A stretch of 64,000 nucleotides of DNA from DASVBE01 sp963770375 (GCA_963770375.1 CAVYPM010000019.1:5203-69202), one strand, 5' to 3'; counted from the stretch's first letter, positions 9,072 to 18,229 are shown. Notes: a model not told the origin generated them from the sequence alone. Program-made: numbers and translations.

Positions 9072-9684
9072 CTAGAAAACTCCCTGAGCCCTGACCTCGT
9101 CCGGCACCGGCTCCGGCAGCCGCCCAACGTTGTGCTCCAGCAGCCGCCACCTCCCGCCCCGCCGCCCGACAACAGACCAGCAGCAGTTCGACAGCGCCCC
9201 CAGCACCCGGTCCTGCTCAGACAACCCGAGAAGCCGCGACAACCCCGTCCCGATCGCCGCCCCATGGCTCACAACAACTGCCAGAGAACCCGGCGCCAGC
9301 CCCTCAGCAACCCGCTCGAACGCCGCCGCCGCCCTTTCGCCGACCGCGGTAACCGACTCACCGTCAGGCGGCATCCAGGCGGCGTGCTCGGCCGGGTACT
9401 GCTCCCGGATCTCCCGGTCGTTCAGCCCCTCCCACTTGCCGCCCGTTGCGCTCTCGCAGATCCTTATCGAACTGCACCGGCAGCCCCGTCAGCCGCGCCA
9501 GCTCGTCCGCCGTCCGCGAGGCCCGGCTCAGGTCTGAGCTGAAGATCGCCACCGGCCCCAAAGAAGCCAGCCGCCGCGCCGCCGCCACCGCCTGGGCCAC
9601 GCCAGCGTCGTTCAGCGGAACATCGCTCTGCCCCTGAAACCGCCGCTCGACGTTCCACGTCGTCTGACCGTGCCGCCACAGCAC
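9072..9684 (-). CDS. Histidine phosphatase / phosphoglycerate mutase-like, frameshifted
   Basis: Member of the histidine phosphatase superfamily. The catalytic RHG motif is at the start (LWRHGQTTWNVERRFQGQS), a second Arg lies in FSSDLSRASRTA, and the late catalytic His is in VVVSHGAAIGTGL. The frame changes near 9450: the expected text between LRERNGG and WMPPDGES appears only when one base is adjusted in a G run. The true start may lie slightly upstream of the GTG used here. It follows rsfS by about 95 bp on the same strand, as in many actinomycetes where this gene closes the nadD-rsfS operon. The substrate is unknown. Confidence 0.75.
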
Positions 9685-9779
9685 CAGCTTGACGGTCTCA
9701 TCCGCAGGCCTCGGCGGCCCGCTCTCCTCGCCCCCGCCCGCATCGGGTCCAGGAACAGCGCCCTGCCCGGCTTCCGCGC

Positions 9780-10184
9780 TCAGCTGGACCCCCCGCGCCC
9801 GGCACCGCCTGGCGCGGCTGACCTCGCAGGCTCAGGCAGCGCGATCTGCGGGCAGTCCTTCCACAGCCGCTCGAGCGCGTAGAACACCCGCTCCTCGGCG
9901 TGCTGCACGTGGATGACCACATCGAGATAGTCGAGCAGCACCCAGCGTCCCTCGCGCTCGCCTTCCCGGCGAACCGGCTTTGCGCCGGCCCGGCTCAGCA
10001 CGAGCTCGATCTCGTCCACGATGGAGCGGACCTGGCGGTCGTTGGACGCCGAGCAGAGCAGGAACGCGTCGGTGATGACGAGCTGCTCGCTGACGTCGTA
10101 GGCGATGAGATCGGTCGCTAGCTTGTCTGCTGCGGCCGTTGCGGCGAGCGTCACTAGCTCGACGGCCCTGTCAGTCGCGGTCAC
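9780..10184 (-). CDS. rsfS: Ribosome silencing factor RsfS (Iojap family)
   Basis: A 134-residue RsfS/Iojap/YbeB protein. In other bacteria RsfS binds ribosomal protein L14 and blocks joining of the subunits when nutrients are short. Family features are visible: LATDLIAYDVSEQLVITDAF, then SNDRQVRSIVDEIE, and the C-terminal WVLLDYLDVVIHVQ with ERVFYALERLW. The tail (about 20 residues, Ala/Gly/Pro) is extra. I chose the GTG at 10184 because conservation starts there; the open frame extends far upstream without similarity. It lies 64 bp downstream of nadD, the usual operon. Confidence 0.9.
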   Translation of the reverse strand: MTATDRAVELVTLAATAAADKLATDLIAYDVSEQLVITDAFLLCSASNDRQVRSIVDEIELVLSRAGAKPVRREGEREGRWVLLDYLDVVIHVQHAEERVFYALERLWKDCPQIALPEPARSAAPGGAGRGGSS

Positions 10185-10248
10185 GTGCGCTGCTCGTCCT
10201 CCTCGGTGGGCGACTCCTGGCGCATTCAGGGTATCCCGGCTGGGCCGC

Positions 10249-10878
10249 TCAGCCATCCCCCCGCTGGTACAGGCTGCGTTTCGCGATGTACTGCACAATC
10301 CCATCCGGGACCAGGTACCAGATCGGCTCGCCCTTCGCGACCCGCTCCCGGCACGCGGTGGACGAGATCGCCAGCGCCGGTATCTCCACCAGGCTGACCT
10401 GGTCAACCGGCAGGCCGGCCCCGCTCAGCCGGTGCCCGGGACGCGTGCACCCCACGAAGTGCGCCAGCTCGAACAGCTGATCAGCGTCCTGCCACGACAT
10501 CAGCTGGCGCAGCGCGTCAGCACCGGTAATAAAGAACAGCTCCGCCGCGGGCCCCCGCAGTTCCCGCAGCTCACGCAGGGTGTCGATGGTGTAGGTCGGT
10601 CCCGGCCGGTCGATGTCGATCCGGCTCACCGAGAACCGCGGGTTCGACGCGGTCGCGATCACCGTCATCAGGTACCGGTCCTCGGACGGCGACACCCGCC
10701 GGTCGCTCTTCTGCCACGGCTGGCCGGTGGGCACGAACACCACCTCGTCCAGCGCGAAGAAATGCGCGACCTCGCTGGCCGCCACCAGGTGCCCGTGGTG
10801 GATCGGGTCGAACGTGCCGCCCATGACCCCGATCCGCTTGGCTGACCCGGCCGTCCCCCCGGCTTCCCCAGCGTCCAT
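10249..10878 (-). CDS. nadD: Nicotinate-nucleotide adenylyltransferase
   Basis: A 209-residue NadD. It transfers AMP from ATP to nicotinate mononucleotide, the penultimate step of NAD synthesis. The nucleotidyltransferase signature GGTFDPIHHGHLV is at about residues 20-32, and the second ATP-binding motif IPALAISSTACRER (ISSTxxR) is at about 165-178. The start ATG at 10878 may be a few residues too early, since the core begins at RIGVMGG. The next gene downstream is rsfS. Upstream genes are not proB-proA as in most actinomycetes but an oppositely oriented SDR. Confidence 0.95.
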   Translation of the reverse strand: MDAGEAGGTAGSAKRIGVMGGTFDPIHHGHLVAASEVAHFFALDEVVFVPTGQPWQKSDRRVSPSEDRYLMTVIATASNPRFSVSRIDIDRPGPTYTIDTLRELRELRGPAAELFFITGADALRQLMSWQDADQLFELAHFVGCTRPGHRLSGAGLPVDQVSLVEIPALAISSTACRERVAKGEPIWYLVPDGIVQYIAKRSLYQRGDG

Positions 10879-10985
10879 GCAGTGAGCGTATCGGGCCAGG
10901 TCGCGCCAGTTGACAGCCCGCCACCAGCAGACACAGGATGACGGCTGTCGACAATCGACCAGACTGACTTACGGACGGTGGCCCC

Positions 10986-11813
10986 ATGGACGTCAGCTTC
11001 GACTACACCGGCCGGGTCGCGATCGTCACCGGCGCCGCCCGCGGGGTCGGCCGCAGCCTGGTGGCCGCCTTCGCCACGTCCGGCGCCCGTGTGCTGGCCG
11101 CCGACCGGGACCCGGACGGCCTGGCCGTGACCTGCCAGGCGCATGACCCCGCCCAGGTCAGCGGCATCACGGCCGACATCCGTACCGCGGAAGGCGCCGC
11201 CGGGATCGTCAGCGCCGCCGTCGCGAAATTCGGCACGCTCGACTTCTGCGTCAACAACGCCGCCGTCGCCCCGCACGCCGGCCTGCTCGAGGAACGCGCC
11301 GAGGTCTGGGACACCGTCTACGCGGTCAACTGCCGCGGCACGTTCCTGATGACCCAGGCCGCGGCCCTCGCGATGATCAACGCCAGCCACGGCGGCCGCA
11401 TCATCAACTTCTCCTCCGGGGTCGCCGCGCGGGGCTCGGCCGGCGCTGCCGCCTACGCCAGCAGCCGCGCCGCGACTGAGGCCTTCTCCCGGGTCGCCGC
11501 GATCGAGCTGGCCCCGTACGGAATCCTGGTCAACTGCGTCAGCCCCGGCCTGATCGACACCCAGCCGAAACCGCTCCCCCCGTCCATGGCGGAGAGCCTG
11601 AGCCGCCGCATCCCGCAACTGCCCCTCGCCCGCCCCGGCGAGCCGTCCGAGGTCGCCCAGCTCGTCCTCTGGCTCTGCTCGGCCGGCGCCAGCTACATCA
11701 CCGGCAGCGTCCACCACGTGGACGGCGGCGCCAACGTTGGCGGCCGCGCCGCCCCCGGCCCGGTCGTTGACGAGGACGTCCGCTACGACTGGGTCACCGG
11801 CCGCACCCGCTAA
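10986..11813 (+). CDS. SDR-family oxidoreductase with Arg in place of catalytic Lys
   Basis: A 275-residue classical short-chain dehydrogenase. Rossmann nucleotide site TGAARGVGRSL (TGxxxGxG) lies at about residues 16-26, VNNAAVAP at about 87-94, and the catalytic Ser in INFSSGVAARG. The active-site motif reads YASSR, so YxxxK has Arg instead of Lys. The substrate cannot be inferred. The C-terminal HVDGGANVGG is the usual SDR ending. It is transcribed divergently from nadD with 107 bp between them. Arg at this position would be expected to alter or lower activity, unless a dehydrogenase subfamily tolerates it. Confidence 0.85.
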   Translation: MDVSFDYTGRVAIVTGAARGVGRSLVAAFATSGARVLAADRDPDGLAVTCQAHDPAQVSGITADIRTAEGAAGIVSAAVAKFGTLDFCVNNAAVAPHAGLLEERAEVWDTVYAVNCRGTFLMTQAAALAMINASHGGRIINFSSGVAARGSAGAAAYASSRAATEAFSRVAAIELAPYGILVNCVSPGLIDTQPKPLPPSMAESLSRRIPQLPLARPGEPSEVAQLVLWLCSAGASYITGSVHHVDGGANVGGRAAPGPVVDEDVRYDWVTGRTR

Positions 11814-12213
11814 CGCCGCCGGTCACGGAAAACCCACCCGGCTCACCGCCCGCCAGCACGCCCGCATCTCGCAGCGGACCCGCAATTGAGGATTACGCAC
11901 TGCCGCAAGCGGGCCCCGCGGTCCCAGGCCAGCACCCAGCACGCAAGCCACACCCGCCCGCCCCGCAGCCCAGGGCCGGACCCCGCCACCGCAGGCAACC
12001 GCCGGCCACAGCCCAGGCGGGCCCTCGGCACACCGCCACCGGCCCCTGGTCAGCGCCCTGGCGCTGGGCAATAAAAATACGCGCTACATTTGTTAGCGCG
12101 TATTGGCGCTGTTAGCATCGTCGGTACGGTCAAAACAAGGTGACCAAACCTGGACGGGCCCTAACAGTGGCCAGATAGAATTATCGTTTACATTTTATGC
12201 GAAAGGGCCTTGG
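11814..12213. other. Intergenic region before HelR-like gene
   Basis: About 400 bp without a convincing gene. The left 250 bp are GC-rich and featureless except for TGCCGCAAGC (11901-11910), whose reverse complement GCTTGCGGCA resembles the core of the rifamycin-associated element known upstream of rifamycin-response genes. The flanks do not complete that palindrome. From 12070 to 12215 the composition turns AT-rich, which stands out strongly here, and contains the inverted repeat described separately. Confidence 0.4.
12076..12104. promoter_or_regulatory. Perfect 11-bp inverted repeat upstream of HelR-like gene
   Basis: AATACGCGCTA (12076-12086) and TAGCGCGTATT (12094-12104) are perfect reverse complements separated by CATTTGT. 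It lies 110 bp before the chosen start in an AT-rich patch. No T-run follows, so a regulator operator is more likely than a terminator. Confidence 0.5.
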
Positions 12214-14538
12214 TTGTCAAACGAGGACATCGCCGCCGAGCAGACTTATATCTCGATGCTTTATGGCCGTCTGGACGAGCTCCGCGAGCGAGCCTCCCGC
12301 CGGCTCGCAGGGGTGCTCCGCCAGCAAGGCGGCACGCACCAGGCGCGGACCGAGCGCGAGGTCTTCAGCCTGCAGTACAGCCAGCAGATCGCCCAGCTGG
12401 ACGCGGCGGAGAACCGGCTGTGCTTCGGCCGCCTCGATTTCACCGACGGCGAGCGCCGGTATATCGGGCGGATCGGAATTCATGCCGACTCCGACGATTA
12501 CCAGCAGCTTCTGATGGACTGGCGGGCAGACGCGGCCCGGCCCTTTTACCTGGCCACCGCGATGTCCCCGGAGAACGTCCGGCGGCGCCGCCATATCGAG
12601 ACCAGGGACCGCGTCGTCACCAGCCTGGACGACGAGATCCTCGACCTCGCCTCGGCCGACCCGGACCGCCGCGACGGGCTGACCAGCGAAGCCGCCCTGC
12701 TGGCCGCGATGACCGCGAGCCGCACCGGCCGGATGTCCGACATCGTCGAGACCATCCAGGCCGAGCAGGACCGGATCATCCGGTCCCCGCTGCCCGGCGT
12801 GCTCGTCGTCCAGGGCGGCCCGGGCACCGGCAAGACCGCCGTCGCGCTGCACCGCGCCGCCTATCTCCTCTACACCCACCGCCGTCAGCTGCTCCGCCGC
12901 GGCGTGCTCGTCGTCGGCCCGAACGCCACGTTCCTCCGCTACATCGGCCAGGTCCTGCCGTCGCTCGGCGAGACCAGTGTGCTGCTGTCCACCATGGACG
13001 GGCTGTACCCGGGGATCACCCCGACCGCCACCGAGTCCGCGGAGACCGCCCTGGTCAAGGGCCGCGCCGTGATGGCCAGGGTCATCGCCAGCGCGGTCAG
13101 GGACCGCCAGCTCGTCCCCGACGCCGGCCTGGAGGTGATCTTCGACCGGGACACGTTCGTCCTCCGCAAGACGAGCATCGCGCAGGCCAGGGAGAAGGCC
13201 CGCCGGTCCCGGCGGCCGCACAACCAGGCCAGGAAGGTGTTCGCCCGGGAGATGTTCACGGCGATCGCCGAGCAGGCCTCGGCCCGGCTGGGCGCCAACG
13301 TGCTCGGCGGCCCGAACCTGCTCAGCGAGGGCGACCTCGAGGAGCTGCGGGACGAGGTCCGCGCTGACCCGGCGGTCCGCGCCGCGGTCAGCGGGCTGTG
13401 GCCGCTGCTCACCCCGCAGCAGCTGCTCGAGGACCTGCTGACCGACGAGGACCGGCTGGCCAGCGCGGCGTCCGGGCTGTCCGCCGCGGACCGGGACCTG
13501 CTGCTGCGCAAGCCGGGCGGCGGCTGGACACCCGCCGACATCCCGCTGCTCGACGAGGCGGCCGAGCTGCTCGGCGAGGACGACAGCGCGATCCGGGCCG
13601 CGGCCGAGCGCGCCCGCCGGGAGCGGGAGAGCTACGCCCAGGGCGTGCTGGACATCATGTCCCGTACCGACGAGGACGACCCGGAGATCCTGATGGGCGC
13701 GGACCTGGTCGACGCGACCCGGCTGGCGGCCAGGGCCGAGGAGGAGCAGTACCTGACCGCCGCGGAGCGCGCCGCGGGCGACAGGACCTGGGCGTTCGGG
13801 CACGTGATCGTGGACGAGGCGCAGGAGCTGTCGGCGATGGGCTGGCGGATGCTGATGCGCCGCTGCCCGGCCAAGTCGATGACGATCGTCGGCGACGTGG
13901 CGCAGACCGGCGACCAGGCCGGGGCCGGGTCCTGGGCCCAGGCCCTCGCCCCGTACCTGCGGGACCGCTGGCGGCTGGCCGAGCTGACCATCAACTACCG
14001 GACCCCGGCCGAGATCATGGACGTCGCCGCGGGCCTGCTGACCGCGATCGGCCCCGGCCTCGAGCCGCCGCGCTCGGTGCGCGAGTCCGGCCTGCCGCCG
14101 TGGCGGCTGGCCGCGGCCCGCGGGAACGCCCGTGCTGGCCAGCAGAGCGACGGGCTCGCCACGACCCTGGCCGCGGCCGCCGCGAAGCTGGCCGGCCTGA
14201 CCGGCGACGGCCGGCTCGGCGTGATCGTGCCCGCGTCCCGGCTGGCCGAGCTGACCGAGGCGGTCACCGCCGCGCTGCCCGCCGTCGCGTCCGGCGACGA
14301 GGTCGACCTGGAGAGCCCGGTCGTCGTGCTGAGCACCCGGCAGGCCAAGGGCCTGGAGTTCGACAGCGTGCTGATCGCCGACCCCGGGCTGATCCTGGCT
14401 GAGTCGCCGCGCGGGCGCAGCGACCTGTACGTGGCCATGACCCGGTCCACGCAGCGGCTCGGCGTCGTGCACCCGGGCGAGCCGCCGTCCCTGCTCCGCG
14501 GCCTGGCCGGGCTCACCTCGGCCGCGGAGATCAGCTAG
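12214..14538 (+). CDS. HelR/HelD-like RNA polymerase-associated helicase ATPase
   Basis: A superfamily 1 ATPase of about 774 residues. Walker A GGPGTGKTAVAL is near residue 200, the Walker B-type VIVDEAQELSAM near 533, INYRTPAEIM near 595, and the late motifs TRQAKGLEF (about 710) and YVAMTRSTQRLGV. The N-terminal coiled-coil region (EQTYISMLYGRLDELRERAS) is that of HelD-type proteins, which enter the RNA polymerase channels and release stalled complexes. Actinomycete HelR members can also displace rifamycin. I use TTG 12214: GAAAGGG lies 6 bases before it, and the family similarity starts there, while the longer frame to 12103 runs through AT-rich non-coding sequence. Its stop shares CTAG with the convergent peptidase gene. 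Confidence 0.8.
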   Translation: MSNEDIAAEQTYISMLYGRLDELRERASRRLAGVLRQQGGTHQARTEREVFSLQYSQQIAQLDAAENRLCFGRLDFTDGERRYIGRIGIHADSDDYQQLLMDWRADAARPFYLATAMSPENVRRRRHIETRDRVVTSLDDEILDLASADPDRRDGLTSEAALLAAMTASRTGRMSDIVETIQAEQDRIIRSPLPGVLVVQGGPGTGKTAVALHRAAYLLYTHRRQLLRRGVLVVGPNATFLRYIGQVLPSLGETSVLLSTMDGLYPGITPTATESAETALVKGRAVMARVIASAVRDRQLVPDAGLEVIFDRDTFVLRKTSIAQAREKARRSRRPHNQARKVFAREMFTAIAEQASARLGANVLGGPNLLSEGDLEELRDEVRADPAVRAAVSGLWPLLTPQQLLEDLLTDEDRLASAASGLSAADRDLLLRKPGGGWTPADIPLLDEAAELLGEDDSAIRAAAERARRERESYAQGVLDIMSRTDEDDPEILMGADLVDATRLAARAEEEQYLTAAERAAGDRTWAFGHVIVDEAQELSAMGWRMLMRRCPAKSMTIVGDVAQTGDQAGAGSWAQALAPYLRDRWRLAELTINYRTPAEIMDVAAGLLTAIGPGLEPPRSVRESGLPPWRLAAARGNARAGQQSDGLATTLAAAAAKLAGLTGDGRLGVIVPASRLAELTEAVTAALPAVASGDEVDLESPVVVLSTRQAKGLEFDSVLIADPGLILAESPRGRSDLYVAMTRSTQRLGVVHPGEPPSLLRGLAGLTSAAEIS

Positions 14539-15574
14539 CTGTCGTCGCGGTCGCGGTTGCCGTTGCCGGGCCGGCTGCGCAGGCCGTCGAACAGCCGCCC
14601 GCCCGCGTCGGCGGCGCCTCCCGCCACGTTGCGCACCAGCCCGACGAACGGGTCCGCGGTGCGGTTCCACGACTCCTGGTACGACCTGGCCGCGTTGCGC
14701 ATCTCGTCGGTGACCGAGGCGCTGCCGTCGTCATCGCGGCGCGGGTAGCGGCCCGCCAGGATCGCGGCGTACTCGCCCTCGCCCGCCCAGCGGTCAAGCT
14801 CGGCGAACCGGACCACGGCGAACGGGTGCGTGTTCCCCTCCAGCTGGAGGAGCTTGAGCAGCCCGTCCCGCACGTCGGGGACCGCGTCGTACTCGCGGGC
14901 CTGCTCCAGGAACGCGTCGGGGCTCAGCTCGGACATCCGCGAGCCGCCGGCCAGCTTCATCAGGGCCCGGCGGCCGGCCGACAGGTCCTGGCCGGCGAGC
15001 AGGCCGGCCCGGTCGCAGGACAGCTCGGACTTGCGGTACCACTCCTCCAGGCCCCAGATGATCGCGCGCAGCCCGAGGTAGCCGAGCGGCATCCAGGCGA
15101 TCCGCTTGGCCAGCAGGATCAGGTGATACAGCATGGTCCGGTAGACCGAGTGGCCGGACAGCACGTGGCCGAGCTCGTGCCCGACGACGAACCGGGTCTC
15201 CTCGGCGTCCATCAGGTCCAGCAGGCCGGTCGTCACCACGATGAACGGCTTGTCCGTGCCCAGTGCCATCGCGTTGACCGTGGGGTCCTGGTGACGAACA
15301 GCTCGGGGACGCTGGGCAGGTCCAGGATGTAGCAGCCGTCCAGCATCGTCTGGTACAGCTGCGGGAACTGCTCCTGGGACGCCTTGACCCCGCTGGCCAG
15401 GAACATCAGCCGCAGGCTGCGGTCGCTGAACAGCGAGGCGAGGCGGCGGAGCAGCACGTCGAAGCCCGTCAGCTTACGCAGCGCGACCAGCGCGGAGCGG
15501 TCGGCTGGGTGCTCGTAAGCGCGTGAGCTGATACCGGGCAGCCGTACCCGGGAGCGATCCGGCGCATTGGTCAT
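14535..15574 (-). CDS. M48-family zinc metallopeptidase, one frameshift
   Basis: Protein of about 346 residues once joined. The zinc site HELGHVLSGHS (HExxH) follows FVVGHE, and the third ligand Glu is probably in WYRKSELSCDRAGLL. Membrane-associated helices surround it (MLYHLILLAKRIAWMPLGYLGL). The N-terminal part (SRAYEHPADRSALVALRKL) is typical of actinobacterial M48 proteins. At about 15292 the frame changes: one C added to a CC run gives the expected joining of LFVT to NAMALGTDKPF. The gene converges on the HelR-like gene, and both stops lie in AGCTAGCT. Role: probably quality control of membrane proteins. Confidence 0.8.
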
Positions 15575-15727
15575 AGAGCCATCGTAGGCGGCCCGCGCAC
15601 CGGTCAGGACCGGTCACGAAGGGACGCTGGCCGCCCCGGGCCGCGGGTGCCCGGCGCTGAACCGGCGAGCCGCCGGCCCGCCGTCTCGCGGGTGCGCCAC
15701 GATAGCTACCGCTGGAGGTACTACCTG

Positions 15728-16495
15728 ATGATCACGCTGAAGTCCCCCGCCGAGATCACGGCGATGCGCGAGCCCGGCCGGGCGGTGGCCGCCGTTCTGG
15801 CCGACGTGACCGCTGCGGCCGTGCCCGGGGTCACCTTGCGCTCGCTGGACGAGCGGGCCCGGGCCGTACTCGCCGAGCACGGCGCGCGGTCCACGTTCCT
15901 CGGCTACCAGCCGGGGTTCGCCTCGGTCCCGTTCCCCGCGGTGATCTGCGCCTCGGTCAACGACGCCGCGCTGCACGGCATCCCGGACGGCTACCCGCTC
16001 CGGTCCGGTGACGTGCTCAGCGTCGACTGCGGCGCGGAGATCGGCGGCTGGGCCGGCGACGCGGCGGTCACGCTGACCGTCGGCCAGGCCGGGCCGTCCG
16101 ACGCACGGCTGGTGGACACCACCCGGCGGGCCCTGGAGGCCGGCATCGCCGCGGCCCAGGCGGGCGGCAGGCTCGGTGACATCGCGCACGCGATCGGCAC
16201 GGTCGGCCGGGCCGCCGGGTACGGCATCAACACCGACTTCGGCGGGCACGGCATCGGCGAGCACATGCACGAGGAGCCGTCGGTGCCGAACGAGGGGCGC
16301 CGGGGCCGCGGCCTCCCGCTGCGGCCCGGGCTGGTGCTGGCCATCGAGCCGTGGTTCATGGCCGGCGGCCGGGACGGCTACCGCATCGACGACGACGGCT
16401 GGACGCTCCGCAGCGCGGACGGCAGCCGGGCCGCGCACTTCGAGCACACGGTGGCCATCACCGCGGACGGGCCGCTGATCCTGACCCTGCCCTGA
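15728..16495 (+). CDS. map: Type I methionine aminopeptidase
   Basis: A 255-residue enzyme that removes the initiator methionine from nascent proteins. Metal ligands are all visible: Asp in VDCGAEI, Asp in WAGDAAVT, His in GGHGIGEHMHEEP, Glu in LAIEPWF and Glu in FEHTVAI. ATG 15728 is preferred because GGAGG at 15714-15718 lies 9 bases upstream; the longer frame to 15647 has no support. This is probably one of two or more map genes, since actinomycetes usually keep another copy in the ribosomal protein region near secY and adk. Confidence 0.92.
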   Translation: MITLKSPAEITAMREPGRAVAAVLADVTAAAVPGVTLRSLDERARAVLAEHGARSTFLGYQPGFASVPFPAVICASVNDAALHGIPDGYPLRSGDVLSVDCGAEIGGWAGDAAVTLTVGQAGPSDARLVDTTRRALEAGIAAAQAGGRLGDIAHAIGTVGRAAGYGINTDFGGHGIGEHMHEEPSVPNEGRRGRGLPLRPGLVLAIEPWFMAGGRDGYRIDDDGWTLRSADGSRAAHFEHTVAITADGPLILTLP

Positions 16496-16593
16496 TCTGT
16501 CCCGGCGCCCGGGCCCCCGGGCGCCGCTCCCCCGCTGACCACGGTCTCCCCGGCTCCCCGTGCGGCGCCGGGCGCTGCCAGGAAGGACCCCCC

Positions 16594-17196
16594 GTGCCGA
16601 GCCGATTCCTCTACCTGGTCCGGCACGGTGAAGCCGGCGACGAAGGCTTCCTCACCGAGGCCGGGCGGCAGCAGGCCACCGCGACCGGGGAGCACCTCCG
16701 CGGGGTACGGTTCCGGGCGATCAGGCACAGCCCGCTGGCCCGGGCCGAGCAGACCGCGGAGCTGATCGCCAGCTTCCAGCCCGGGGTGCCGATGGGCCCG
16801 TCCGGGCTGCTCGGCGACTACCCGCCGCCGGTGGACGGATCACCGGGGCTGCCCGGGGCCTACGCCAGCTTCCTGGAGGGCTTCACCGAGGACGAGCGGG
16901 CCGACGGGACCGAACTGGCCAGCGCGGCGCTGGCCCGGTACGCCATCCCCGGGGACACCGACAGCAGCGAGCTCATCGTCACGCACAACTTCCTGATCGG
17001 CTGGTTCGTCCGGCACGCGCTGGACGGCCCGGCGTGGCGCTGGCTGGGACTGAACCAGTGCCACTGCGGGATCACGGTGCTGCACTACCGCACGGCCGCG
17101 CCAGCCAGCCTGGTGAGCTACAACGAGACCGGCCACCTGCCCGCCCCGCTCCGCTGGACCGGCTTCCCCCCAGCCCTGATCCCCCCGCTCCGGTAG
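16594..17196 (+). CDS. Histidine phosphatase family protein
   Basis: A 200-residue phosphatase with the N-terminal catalytic LVRHGEAGDEG and the late catalytic VTHNFLIGWFV, where THN stands for the usual SHG. Arg in RHSPLARAEQTAEL is the conserved phosphate-binding residue. The GTG start is preceded by AGGAAGGA (16580-16587). It lies 98 bp downstream of map on the same strand. The substrate is unknown. Confidence 0.8.
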   Translation: MPSRFLYLVRHGEAGDEGFLTEAGRQQATATGEHLRGVRFRAIRHSPLARAEQTAELIASFQPGVPMGPSGLLGDYPPPVDGSPGLPGAYASFLEGFTEDERADGTELASAALARYAIPGDTDSSELIVTHNFLIGWFVRHALDGPAWRWLGLNQCHCGITVLHYRTAAPASLVSYNETGHLPAPLRWTGFPPALIPPLR

Positions 17197-17216
17197 CGAT
17201 CAACTACGGATCACCG

Positions 17217-18041
17217 TTACGGCTTGCGGGCGACCCCGGCGAGGCTGGGGAGGCTGGGGAGGTTGGAGGCCGCCGCTCTCACTGCGGAATCCGGGCGCCA
17301 GTCCTGCCGGGGTACGATCCCGGGCTCGACCACCTCGAGGCCGTCGAAGAAGCTCACGAACACGGCGGGGCTGCGCATGTGGTAGGGGACCGCGCCGCTG
17401 TCTTTGTACCGCTCCGAGGAGCGCACGGCGGTCCTTTGCGTGTCCGTTCCGTCCGACATGGCCAGGTAGCTGCCGGGTGGCAGGGCATCCACGAGCCGGC
17501 GCACGCACGCCCGTGCCTCGTCGTCGTTCTCGATGTGCCCGATGATGCCGTTCAGCATCAGCGCGATCGGCTGGGTGAAGTCCAGCGTCCTGGCGGCCTC
17601 GGACATGATGCGGTCGCTGTCGCGCAGGTCCGCGTCGACATAGTCCGTAGCGCCCTCGGGGCTGCTGGTCAGCAGCGCCTGGGCGTGCATGAGCACCATG
17701 GGGTCGTTGTCCACGTAAACGATCCGGGACTCCGGCGCGATCCGCTGCGCCACCTCATGGGTGTTGTCCGCAGTCGGCAGGCCGGTGCCTACGTCGAGGA
17801 ACTGGCGGATCCCCGCTTCGGCAGCCAGGTAGCCGATGACGCGGGTCTGCAGGGCACGGGAGGCCCTGGCCGTCGCGCGTATGCCTGGGTACAGCTCCGC
17901 GACCTGGTCACCGACCGTACGGTCGACCTCATAGTTGTCCTTGCCGCCCAGCCAGTAGTTCCAGATCCGGGCCGAATGCGGGACCGTGACATCGATCTTG
18001 TCCGGTGGCTGCTGGCTCGCCCCGGAATGGTCGCCGGTCAT
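17217..18041 (-). CDS. SAM-dependent methyltransferase, DUF574 family
   Basis: A 274-residue protein of the actinomycete-specific DUF574 S-adenosyl methyltransferase family, which is often present in many copies per genome. Diagnostic segments: the N-terminal PHSARIWNYWLGGKDNYEVD, the SAM-binding FLDVGTGLPTADNTHEVAQ (about 85-103), YVDNDPMVLMHAQALL, and ALMLNGIIGHIEND. The methyl acceptor is not known for the family. It converges on the histidine phosphatase gene with 20 bp between stops. AT-rich sequence with AAGTTAGG-type text upstream (18062-18110) may be its promoter. Confidence 0.9.
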   Translation of the reverse strand: MTGDHSGASQQPPDKIDVTVPHSARIWNYWLGGKDNYEVDRTVGDQVAELYPGIRATARASRALQTRVIGYLAAEAGIRQFLDVGTGLPTADNTHEVAQRIAPESRIVYVDNDPMVLMHAQALLTSSPEGATDYVDADLRDSDRIMSEAARTLDFTQPIALMLNGIIGHIENDDEARACVRRLVDALPPGSYLAMSDGTDTQRTAVRSSERYKDSGAVPYHMRSPAVFVSFFDGLEVVEPGIVPRQDWRPDSAVRAAASNLPSLPSLAGVARKP

Positions 18042-18229
18042 CGGGAACTCCTCGCTATCGGCTCATAAGAAATCCGCGAGCCCGAACCTAACTTACTTTG
18101 CTGACGGCTGAGGAAACACGCGGATAGGTAGGCGATCATAGCCGTCTCGCCGGGCGGCTCTCCCGCCGGCAGAGGACCGGTGCCTGCCTGGAGCGGGGCC
18201 CGGCTGCGGGGTGGATCAGCCGCAGGGGA

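Noticed and set aside
9072..9684. Phosphoglycerate mutase-like gene as a true pseudogene
   Set aside because: Both halves are fully conserved and only one base in a G run is needed to join them, as in essential genes of the same window. A sequence error is the simpler reading.
11899..11915. A rifamycin-associated element upstream of the HelR-like gene
   Set aside because: Only the 10-base core GCTTGCGGCA fits on the minus strand; the flanking half-sites needed for the palindrome are absent. It is kept only as a weak hint.
12103..12213. An upstream TTG start that adds 37 residues to the HelR-like protein
   Set aside because: The added stretch is AT-rich, contains part of the inverted-repeat region, lacks a ribosome-binding site and has no similarity to the family.
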